Below, in pieces: positions 54,942 through 61,785 of a DNA stretch of 64,000 bases. Positions within the stretch are counted from its first letter, which is position 1; every line of letters begins with the position of its first letter. The notes below the pieces were generated by a model. The model was not told the DNA's origin. It made no database searches and worked only from the letters and a program-made list of their open reading frames with translations. The position numbers and the translations under genes were made by a program. The stretch spans positions 1-64,000 of the forward strand of contig NZ_VFTZ01000011.1 of NCBI RefSeq assembly GCF_006440775.1. The letters are read 5' to 3'. The stretch is from Mesorhizobium sp. B2-7-2. GTDB taxonomy: Bacteria > Pseudomonadota > Alphaproteobacteria > Rhizobiales > Rhizobiaceae.

Positions 54942-55702
54942 AATCCGTCCCGTCCGCGAAAACGCCGCTGGTAGTGGGCGTCGTACAATGAGCTTTCGCC
55001 GAAATCCTGCGCCGCGAGCGCGCTGCCGACGAAAATGATCGCCGTGCGCTCCATCGGGTTTTCCGCCAGCTGTGCTTCGATAGTGCCGAGCGTGCCGGTC
55101 AGAATGCGCTCGTCCGGCCAGGAGGCGCGAAAAACGACCGCGACCGGACACTCGGCGCCGTAGAGCGGCGTCAGATCCGCGACGACGCGGTCGATGGCAT
55201 GGATGGCAAGATGAATGGCAAGCGTGGCGCCGGTGCGGCCGAAGCCGGCCAGCGTCTCGCCCGGTGGCATTTTTGAGGCGCGGCCGGAGACGCGGGTCAG
55301 CACTAGGCTTTGCGCGAGCTCGGGAATGGTGAGCTCGCGGCGAAGTGCGGCCGCCGCCGCCGCGAAAGAGGGCACGCCTGGGGTCAGCGTGTAGGGGATG
55401 CCGTGCTTTTCCAGGCGCCTGATCTGTTCGGCCACCGCGCTCCACACCGAAAGGTCGCCGGAATGCAGGCGCGAGACATCCTGGCCGGCCTTGTGCGCGG
55501 CGACATATTCGGCCTCGATCTCGTCGAGCGACATCGGCGCGGTGTCGATCAATTTGGTGCCTGGCGCGCAATGCTCGAGCAGCTCCGGCGCGACGATCGA
55601 GCCGGCATAGAGGCAGACCGGACAACTGGCCAGGAGCCGCGCGCCGCGCAGCGTGATGAGATCGGCCGCACCTGGACCGGCGCCGATGAAATGGACGGTC
55701 AT
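54938..55702 (-). CDS. cobM: Precorrin-4 C11-methyltransferase
   Basis: CobM adds a methyl group at C11 of precorrin-4 to give precorrin-5. The 254-aa protein has the tetrapyrrole-methylase motifs [18 protein letters not shown] at the N-terminus, [16 protein letters not shown], and [14 protein letters not shown] for SAM binding. It overlaps cobE and cobA by 4 bp on either side. Its product is the substrate of the distant CobF. Confidence 0.95.
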   Translation of the reverse strand: MTVHFIGAGPGAADLITLRGARLLASCPVCLYAGSIVAPELLEHCAPGTKLIDTAPMSLDEIEAEYVAAHKAGQDVSRLHSGDLSVWSAVAEQIRRLEKHGIPYTLTPGVPSFAAAAAALRRELTIPELAQSLVLTRVSGRASKMPPGETLAGFGRTGATLAIHLAIHAIDRVVADLTPLYGAECPVAVVFRASWPDERILTGTLGTIEAQLAENPMERTAIIFVGSALAAQDFGESSLYDAHYQRRFRGRDGL

Positions 55703-56199
55703 GGCGCATCTCCGCTGATGGCGATGGCGCAGGTGACCGGGCCAAGAACTGTGCGGGGCCCGAGCAGTCTCGCGCCGGCCCCGGCAACCGCGAGGGCCGA
55801 CGCCTCCGAAACCGACGGTGTGCCGGCGAGTTCTTGCGAAAGGTTGCGTGAGGCGGCCCCCTCATCCGGCCCTTCGGGCCACCTTCTCCCCGGTGGGGAG
55901 AAGAGACTGGCGCCAGCGCTGGTAGCCTCCTCTCCCCTCGGGGAGAGGTCAGCCGAGCGAAGCGGAGGCTGGGTGAGGGGGAGCGGTGGTTCGGAGCCAG
56001 CGGCATCCACCACTATCACCGGGAGGCTGAGCTTACGACCGGCGGCAAAAATGGCTTCTTCGTTGCGTTTGAATTCGGTTGTCGCCAAGGCGGACAATGC
56101 CGTTATGGTCAGGCCATGCGCTTCGAGCGCGGTCTCGATCGCCGCCAGCACGTCTTCGACACTCACGCCCTTCCGGCTGCCGATGCCCGCGACCATCAT
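55699..56199 (-). CDS. cobE: CobE-like cobalamin biosynthesis protein with in-frame repeat insertion
   Basis: CobE corresponds to the C-terminal half of CbiG; its role in the aerobic pathway is unclear. The 166-aa product has [20 protein letters not shown] (residues 3-22), the [10 protein letters not shown] helix, and the C-terminal [17 protein letters not shown]. Between, residues about 73-115 are encoded by a palindromic repeat (55857-55981) and look foreign (Pro/Arg/Gly-rich). Without them the length would be about 124, near normal. The frame stays open. The start in the ATGA overlap with cobL was chosen; the next ATG three bases later is equally possible. Confidence 0.85.
   Translation of the reverse strand: MMVAGIGSRKGVSVEDVLAAIETALEAHGLTITALSALATTEFKRNEEAIFAAGRKLSLPVIVVDAAGSEPPLPLTQPPLRSADLSPRGEEATSAGASLFSPPGRRWPEGPDEGAASRNLSQELAGTPSVSEASALAVAGAGARLLGPRTVLGPVTCAIAISGDAP
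55857..55981. repeat. Palindromic repeat inserted in cobE, in frame
   Basis: The element runs from CCCCCTCATCC to GGGTGAGGGGG with inner stems GGCCCTTCGGGCC, CTCCCCGGTGGGGAG and CTCCCCTCGGGGAG. It is a common rhizobial intergenic type, here wholly inside cobE. It adds about 42 codons without a stop. It differs from the 161-bp family in cobG and cobN. Confidence 0.85.
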
Positions 56200-57437
56200 A
56201 GCTTGATCCAGCTCCACTGCGTGACCGGCATGGCCGGTCGCCATGCCTGCATCGAGCCGACAGGCGCCGCGCGCGAGAGCGCAATTCGGGTGAGGTCGCC
56301 GCCACGCCTGTTGTGCAGGTCGAGCAGCAGCGCCTCCATCTCCAGCGTTACCGCATTTGCGACCAGCCGGCCGCCGGGACGCAGCGCCTTGATCGCCTTC
56401 TCCAGCACGCCGGCATCGCTGCCGCCGCCGCCGATGAAGATGGCATCGGGCATCTCCAATTTTGCCAGCGCCTTCGGCGCGGCTCCTTCGATCACGACGA
56501 GGCCGGGCACGCCGCAATGCGCGGCGTTGCGGTGGATGCGGGCGGCGCGCTCGCTATTGGCTTCGATGGCGATGGCGCGCAGGGAGGAATGAGCCAGCAT
56601 CCACTCGATGCCGATCGAGCCGGAACCGGCGCCGATGTCCCACAGCAGCTCGCCGCGCCGTGGCGCCAGCGCCGATAGCGTGATGGCGCGGATCTCGCGC
56701 TTGGTGATCTGGCCGTCATGCTCGAACAGATGATCGGCAAGCCCGACGGTCAGAGGCAGGATGCGCGCATCCGGTGTCGATTCAATTTCGAGCGCCAGCA
56801 CATTGAGCGGGTTGATGTTTTTGAGGTCGAAGGCATCGGCGCGGGAGGTCCGAAGCGCCTCATCCATACCGCCGAGCGCTTCGAGGACCGTCAACCGCGA
56901 AGAGCCGAAACCGAGCTCGTCGAGCAGTGCGGCGATAGCCGCCGGCGCATCGGCGTCGGAGGTGAGCGCCAGGATGCGCGCGCAGGGATGGAGCAGGGGC
57001 CGGATCAGGTCGATCGAATGGCCGTGCAGCGAGATGGTCTCCACGTCCTGCAAGGCCCAGCCGAGGCGGGAGGCGGCCAGCGACAGAGACGAGGGCGCCG
57101 GCAGGACGAGCATTTGCTCCGGCTTGACCTTGCGGGCCAGCGTGACGCCGACACCATGGAAAAACGGGTCGCCGGACGCGAGCACGCAGATTTTTTTACC
57201 CTTGAGCGCCAGCACGTCGCGCATTTCGGCATCGAATGGCGTCGGCCATGAGCGGGTTTCGCCCTTGGCCAGCAAGGCGACAAGGCTGAGATGCCGCTTG
57301 CCGCCGAAGACGACGTCCGCCTGCGCAATGCGCTGCTTGGCCTCGTCGCCGAGACCCGCTACACCGTCCTCGCCGATGCCGACGATGGTGAGCCATTTGG
57401 AGGCGGGCTTGGCGGCGCGCGGACCCTTAGCAGGCAT
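56196..57437 (-). CDS. cobL: Precorrin-6Y C5,15-methyltransferase (decarboxylating)
   Basis: CobL methylates C5 and C15 and decarboxylates the C12 acetate, turning precorrin-6B into precorrin-8X. The 413-aa product joins two domains: a CbiE-like methylase (GIGEDG at 20-25, LASGDPFFHGVG) and a CbiT-like methylase (WDIGAGSGSIGIEW near 258-271, IFIGGGGSDAGVLE). ATG 57437 starts the conserved protein; the start codon overlaps that of cobK on the opposite strand. It overlaps cobE by 4 bp. Confidence 0.95.
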   Translation of the reverse strand: MPAKGPRAAKPASKWLTIVGIGEDGVAGLGDEAKQRIAQADVVFGGKRHLSLVALLAKGETRSWPTPFDAEMRDVLALKGKKICVLASGDPFFHGVGVTLARKVKPEQMLVLPAPSSLSLAASRLGWALQDVETISLHGHSIDLIRPLLHPCARILALTSDADAPAAIAALLDELGFGSSRLTVLEALGGMDEALRTSRADAFDLKNINPLNVLALEIESTPDARILPLTVGLADHLFEHDGQITKREIRAITLSALAPRRGELLWDIGAGSGSIGIEWMLAHSSLRAIAIEANSERAARIHRNAAHCGVPGLVVIEGAAPKALAKLEMPDAIFIGGGGSDAGVLEKAIKALRPGGRLVANAVTLEMEALLLDLHNRRGGDLTRIALSRAAPVGSMQAWRPAMPVTQWSWIKL

Positions 57438-58206
57438 GATGACCCACCGTATCCTGATCCTCGGCGGAACGACGGAAGCCCGGCAGCTGACCGGGACGCT
57501 CGTCCGTCGCGAGGAACTGTCGGTCACACTGTCGCTTGCCGGCCGCACCGAAAGCCCGGTCGCGCAAAGCGTGCCGGTGCGTGTCGGCGGCTTTGGTGGC
57601 GCCGACGGGCTGGCCGCCTATCTTCGCGAAGAACACGTCGATCTGCTGATCGACGCCACGCATCCATACGCCGCGCGTATTTCGGCCAACGCCGCCGAAG
57701 CGGCAAGGCAGACGGACGTGCCGATCCTGGCGCTGCGCCGTCCCGGCTGGGAACCCGTGACGGGTGATCGCTGGACGCTGGTTGACAATGTCACCGAGGC
57801 GGCACGAGCGCTCGGCACGGCGCCGCGTCGTGTCTTCCTGGCGATCGGCCGGCAGGAGGCGGGCGCGTTCCAGGCCGCTCCGCAGCACCACTACCTGATC
57901 CGCAGCGTCGACCCGGTCGAGCCGAAGCTTGCCGTGCCCGATGCGCTCTACCTGTTGGCGCGCGGGCCGTTCCCGGAAGCGGACGAACGGGCGTTGCTCG
58001 AAGAATATGGCATCGACGCCGTCGTTTCCAAGAACAGCGGCGGCCAGGCGACCTATGGCAAGATCGCCGCTGCGCGGGCGCTCGGCATCGACGTGGTCAT
58101 GATCCGCCGACCGCCTTTGCCGGACGTTCCTTCGGCCGAAACCGTCGATGCGCTGGCGGCAAAAGTCGATCATCTTTTCGACCCCGTTGCCGAACGCGGC
58201 GTGTAG
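57436..58206 (+). CDS. cobK: Precorrin-6A reductase
   Basis: CobK reduces precorrin-6A to precorrin-6B with NADPH. The 256-aa protein starts with ILILGGTTEARQLT, has LLIDATHPYAARIS, VFLAIGRQE and VVSKNSGGQATYGKI, all typical. It is the only cob gene here on the plus strand. Its ATG (57436, or 57439) overlaps the cobL ATG, and its last 37 bp overlap cobJ antisense. Its promoter must therefore lie within cobL. Confidence 0.95.
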   Translation: MMTHRILILGGTTEARQLTGTLVRREELSVTLSLAGRTESPVAQSVPVRVGGFGGADGLAAYLREEHVDLLIDATHPYAARISANAAEAARQTDVPILALRRPGWEPVTGDRWTLVDNVTEAARALGTAPRRVFLAIGRQEAGAFQAAPQHHYLIRSVDPVEPKLAVPDALYLLARGPFPEADERALLEEYGIDAVVSKNSGGQATYGKIAAARALGIDVVMIRRPPLPDVPSAETVDALAAKVDHLFDPVAERGV

Positions 58207-58934
58207 ACCAGCGCGGGTTTTTTGCCGCGCTTGATGATGCGGGTCTCGGGCGAGCCGATGATGATGCAGGTCGCCATGTCAGCCTTTGCCGCATCGGCAT
58301 CCGCCAGCAGGAAAACCTCGATGCGCTCGTCGGGCCGGCCGGCGGCGCGGCCGAAGATCACCGGCGTGGTGCCGGGCAGGATCGCCTTCAGGCATTCGAA
58401 GGCGCGGCCAAGCTGCCAGGGGCGAGCCTTGCTGATGGGATTGTAGAGCGCGATGACGAAGCCGGCCCCGGCCGCCGCCAACAGGCGCAGCTCGATCAGC
58501 TCCCAAGGCTTCAGATTGTCGGAGAGCGAGATGGCGCAGAAATCATGGCCGAGCGGCGCGCCGATGCGGGCGGCAACAGCAAGCATGGCGGTGACGCCGG
58601 GAACGACCGACAGGTCGATGGCGCGCCATTCGGCCGGGCCTGCTTCGATCGCCTCGCAAACCGCCGCCGCCATGGCGAAGACGCCGGGATCGCCGCCGGA
58701 AACGACGGCGACGTTGTGGCCTTCTGCGGCCTTGGCCAGCGCTTCGTTGGAGCGGGCGAGTTCCTCGCGATTGTCCGAAGCGATGCGGGTCTGGTCCTGC
58801 CGCAGCTTCAGCCGGTCGAGATAGGGCTTGTAGCCATAGAAGAAGGAAGCCTCGGCGACGGCATTGGCAGCCTGCGGCGTGACCTGGTCGGCATTGCCGG
58901 GTCCGAGACCGATGACGGTAAGGCGGCCGCTCAT
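58170..58934 (-). CDS. cobJ: Precorrin-3B C17-methyltransferase
   Basis: CobJ methylates C17 of precorrin-3B and contracts the ring to precorrin-4. The 254-aa protein has VIGLGPGNADQVTPQA at the N-terminus, VVSGGDPGVFAMAAAV, VPGVTAMLAVAARIGAPLGHDF and IALYNPISKARPW, which are CobJ/CbiH hallmarks. Its 3' end overlaps that of cobK by 37 bp on opposite strands. It overlaps cobI by 4 bp. Confidence 0.95.
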   Translation of the reverse strand: MSGRLTVIGLGPGNADQVTPQAANAVAEASFFYGYKPYLDRLKLRQDQTRIASDNREELARSNEALAKAAEGHNVAVVSGGDPGVFAMAAAVCEAIEAGPAEWRAIDLSVVPGVTAMLAVAARIGAPLGHDFCAISLSDNLKPWELIELRLLAAAGAGFVIALYNPISKARPWQLGRAFECLKAILPGTTPVIFGRAAGRPDERIEVFLLADADAAKADMATCIIIGSPETRIIKRGKKPALVYTPRSATGSKR

Positions 58935-59680
58935 GGCTTGGCACCCGGGCGAGCCGACCAGCCGGCAACCAGCACGATGGCGAAATAGGGCGCCTTGTCG
59001 TCCGGTTTCTCGGCGAGCCGCATCGAGACGCTGCCCGGCATGGTGCCGCGCTCGACATAGACGGCCTTCGCCAGCTTGCCGGTCGCTTCTAGCGCGCGGC
59101 GGATTTTTGGCAGGTTGCGACCGACCTTCATGATGACGGCGGCATCGGTGTCGGCGAGGCGACGGGTCAGCTCGAACTCGCTCATCGTGCCCGGCAGCAC
59201 ACTCAGCACGTCGTCGCCTTGGACGATCGGCAGGCCGGTGCTCGACCAGCAGCCCGACATGGCGGTGATGCCCGGGATGACCTCGGTCGGGAAGCGGTGC
59301 ACCAGGCGCACATGCAGATGCATGTAGGAGCCGTAGAACAGCGGATCGCCTTCCGACAGCACCGCCACCATCCTGCCGGCGCCGAGATGCCGGGCGACCT
59401 GTTCGGCCGATTGCTCGTAAAAATCGGCGATCTGCGCGCGGTAGTCGTCGTGGTCCTTGTCGATCTCGGTCGTCACCGGATAGAGCAGCGGCAGCTCGAT
59501 CATGTCCGGCCGGAAGCGCGCCTGGACGATGGCACGCGCATTGCTGTTGTTGCCGCGCTTGGCGAAATAGGCGACGACGTCGGCCTCGGCCAGCGCGCGC
59601 GCTGCCTTCAGTGTCAGAAGCTCCGGATCGCCAGGGCCGGTGCCGACGCCGACGAGACGGCCTTTCATGATCGCGTTCAC
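58931..59680 (-). CDS. cobI: Precorrin-2 C20-methyltransferase
   Basis: CobI turns precorrin-2 into precorrin-3A. The 249-aa protein contains GRLVGVGTGPGDPELLTLKA, VAYFAKRG, VLSEGDPLFYGSYMHLHVRL and VIPGITAMSGCWS, the usual C20-methylase set. GTG 59680 was chosen because it forms a GTGA overlap with the cobH stop and has GAGG eight bases upstream; ATG 59668 is four codons further on without a good ribosome site. Confidence 0.94.
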   Translation of the reverse strand: MNAIMKGRLVGVGTGPGDPELLTLKAARALAEADVVAYFAKRGNNSNARAIVQARFRPDMIELPLLYPVTTEIDKDHDDYRAQIADFYEQSAEQVARHLGAGRMVAVLSEGDPLFYGSYMHLHVRLVHRFPTEVIPGITAMSGCWSSTGLPIVQGDDVLSVLPGTMSEFELTRRLADTDAAVIMKVGRNLPKIRRALEATGKLAKAVYVERGTMPGSVSMRLAEKPDDKAPYFAIVLVAGWSARPGAKP

Positions 59681-60309
59681 AGGCCCGGCCTCGCCAACGA
59701 ATTGAGCGCGGCGGCGGTCATGGCGCTGCCGCCGAGCCTGCCGCGCACGATGGCGTAGGGCACGCCATAGGAATTTTCGGCCAGCGCATCCTTGGATTCG
59801 GCAGCGCCGACGAAGCCGACCGGCATGCCGATGATCGCGGCCGGCTTCGGCGCGCCGTCGCGCAGCTTCTCCAAGAGATAGAAGAGCGCGGTCGGCGCAT
59901 TGCCGATGGCGACGACAGAGCCGGCCATGCGCTCGCCCCAGAGGTCGATCGCGGCAGCCGAACGCGTGTTGCCGATTTGCTTGGCGATGTCGTGCGTGCG
60001 CGGGTCGCGCAGCGTGCATATCACTTCGTTGTCGGCCGGCAGCCGGGCGCGGGTGACGCCGTGCGCCACCATCTCGGCATCGCAGAAGATCGGCGCGCCA
60101 GCGGCGAGCGCGGTCCGGGCGGCGGCAACGAAATTGTTCGAGAAGACGAAATGGCTGGCGGCTTCGACCTGGCCGCAGGCATGGATCATGCGGATCGCGA
60201 CATCGGCCTCCGCTTCCGAGAAGCGAGACAGGTCCGCCTCGGCGCGGATGATGGCGAAAGAGCGCTCGTAGATCGCCGTCCCGTCATGGATATAGTCGTA
60301 GGCGGCCAT
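59677..60309 (-). CDS. cobH: Precorrin-8X methylmutase
   Basis: CobH moves the methyl group from C11 to C12 to form hydrogenobyrinate. The 210-aa protein has the catalytic H43 in RMIHACGQVEAA, FSNNFVAAARTAL, IFCDAEMVAHGVTR, and GMPVGFVGAAESK. Length and motifs are normal. It starts one base after the cobG stop (60310) and overlaps cobI by 4 bp. Confidence 0.96.
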   Translation of the reverse strand: MAAYDYIHDGTAIYERSFAIIRAEADLSRFSEAEADVAIRMIHACGQVEAASHFVFSNNFVAAARTALAAGAPIFCDAEMVAHGVTRARLPADNEVICTLRDPRTHDIAKQIGNTRSAAAIDLWGERMAGSVVAIGNAPTALFYLLEKLRDGAPKPAAIIGMPVGFVGAAESKDALAENSYGVPYAIVRGRLGGSAMTAAALNSLARPGL

Positions 60310-61785
60310 TCACTGGTTCCGTCGATAGAGTTCGGCGATGCCGGCAGCGCCAAACCTTGCCAGGCAGGCGGCGGCGGTTTCGCCGGGATGTCGTGCGTTT
60401 TGGAGCGCCACCGCAATACTGGCGACCCCGCGCGCGGCGTCATAGCCCGGCCTGTACGCGGCAGGAAGGGTCTTTGCCGTCCCGTCCACGACAAGTCCGG
60501 CTCCGTTTTCGTCGCCGACCAGGGTGAGCGCGGTGGTGCCGGGATGCGCGCAGCCCTTGGCGCAGCCTGAGATATGCAGGGTCAGCGAGGCGTCGAGAAG
60601 GTCCGCGCTTTCCTTTGCGATGGTTTCGGCGACGGCGCGGGTGGCGATGCGGCCGGACGCGCAAGCCGGCGTGCCGGGGCAGGCGGCGATGCGGGTGCGC
60701 GGATCGGCAGGGTCGGTGACGAAGCCGAGAGCGGCGGCGGAGGATTGGAGAGAGGAGGGGGCGGAGAGGCCGAGGAAGAGCAAGGCGCGACCTGGGGCGA
60801 GGCGGATTTCGGTGGCGCCGAGGTTTGAGGCTTGGGTGGCGAGGTCGATGAGGGACTGCGCCGGCATGCTGCCGTAGGGCAGGGCGATGCCTAGGGCGTG
60901 GGTGTGGGTGAGAGTGAAGGTGCCAATGGGGCTTCTTGTAGGTTGCTGCTCTACGGCGCCCCCCTCTGTCCTGCCGGACATCTCCCCCTCTAGGGGGGAG
61001 ATTGCCTTGTCACCGCGGCTTTCGCCAATTTCCAACGCTGAAAGTGCAGAGCCGGCGCGGGAACTGCCAATCTCCCCCCTAGAGGGGGAGATGTCCGGCA
61101 GGACAGAGGGGGGCGCGACGGAATGCCAGCCTGCGAGAGAAGCCAACTGTCTCTCCGAAAGATCCCGGGTGTGCGCCTCGCGACCTTTTTCGGCGACCAT
61201 CCGAAGAGCCGCGACTGCAATGTCGCGCGCGCCATCCGCATCGACCGTCGCGAGCGGCTTCGCACTCCGCCCGTCGCCGGCAACCGATATGCTCCATTGA
61301 ACGCCCGCCGCAGCCCGCACCGCCTTCAGCCTTAAATCGGCTGTCAGCGCATTCATCGTCAGCTGCCCACCTCCATCGACTACCACCGACACCTTCGGTC
61401 CCACCCTTGTCGTCAGGCCGGCCGCTTCAATCGCCGCGCTTATCCGCTCAGCCAGCGGACGCGGATCGGCGATCTCTTCCGGATCGATCCCAGCCAACGG
61501 CCCCGTCTCGACCGGCACCCCCGTCCGCACTTCGATCCCCAGCGCATCTACTTCGTCCGCCAGCAGCCGGGCGCTTTCCGCCGTCAAACCACGAATCTGC
61601 AGGCTGCCGCGCGCTGTCACCTCCATGATGCCGTTGCCGTGGCGCAAGGCGGATTCGCCGAGCCCGATCAGCGGCTTGGGCGAAATTCCTCCAGCCACCG
61701 GGTTGAGCCGCACGAGCAGCCCGTCGCCGGTGTGCATCGGGGCGCTGAGGGCCGGGCAGGCGCCGCGGCGCGAGAAGGCGTTCAT
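60310..61785 (-). CDS. cobG: Precorrin-3B synthase with in-frame repeat insertion
   Basis: CobG is an iron-sulphur oxygenase that makes precorrin-3B from precorrin-3A with O2. The 491-aa protein has two sulphite-reductase-like halves; the [4Fe-4S] ligands C369, C375, C408 and C412 are seen in CPGTPAC and CAKGC. Residues about 223-277 are encoded by a 161-bp palindromic element and link the halves. Without them the protein has about 437 residues, nearer to the usual length. The ATG overlaps cobN by 4 bp (61782-61785); a longer upstream frame is a shadow of cobN. Confidence 0.92.
   Translation of the reverse strand: MNAFSRRGACPALSAPMHTGDGLLVRLNPVAGGISPKPLIGLGESALRHGNGIMEVTARGSLQIRGLTAESARLLADEVDALGIEVRTGVPVETGPLAGIDPEEIADPRPLAERISAAIEAAGLTTRVGPKVSVVVDGGGQLTMNALTADLRLKAVRAAAGVQWSISVAGDGRSAKPLATVDADGARDIAVAALRMVAEKGREAHTRDLSERQLASLAGWHSVAPPSVLPDISPSRGEIGSSRAGSALSALEIGESRGDKAISPLEGEMSGRTEGGAVEQQPTRSPIGTFTLTHTHALGIALPYGSMPAQSLIDLATQASNLGATEIRLAPGRALLFLGLSAPSSLQSSAAALGFVTDPADPRTRIAACPGTPACASGRIATRAVAETIAKESADLLDASLTLHISGCAKGCAHPGTTALTLVGDENGAGLVVDGTAKTLPAAYRPGYDAARGVASIAVALQNARHPGETAAACLARFGAAGIAELYRRNQ
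60956..61116. repeat. 161-bp palindromic element inside cobG
   Basis: Two 48-bp arms (60956-61003 and 61069-61116) are perfect inverted repeats, separated by 65 bp. The outer end is GCGCCCCCCTCTGTCCTGCC. The element is translated in frame in cobG as about 54 residues containing VLPDISPSRGEIG and AISPLEGEMSGRTEGGA. A sister copy of equal length lies in cobN at 63748-63908. Confidence 0.93.

Noticed and set aside
54942..56006. Extended N-terminus of cobA
   Set aside because: The in-frame extension overlaps cobM and cobE out of frame; GTG 54941 with a 4-bp overlap is the natural start.
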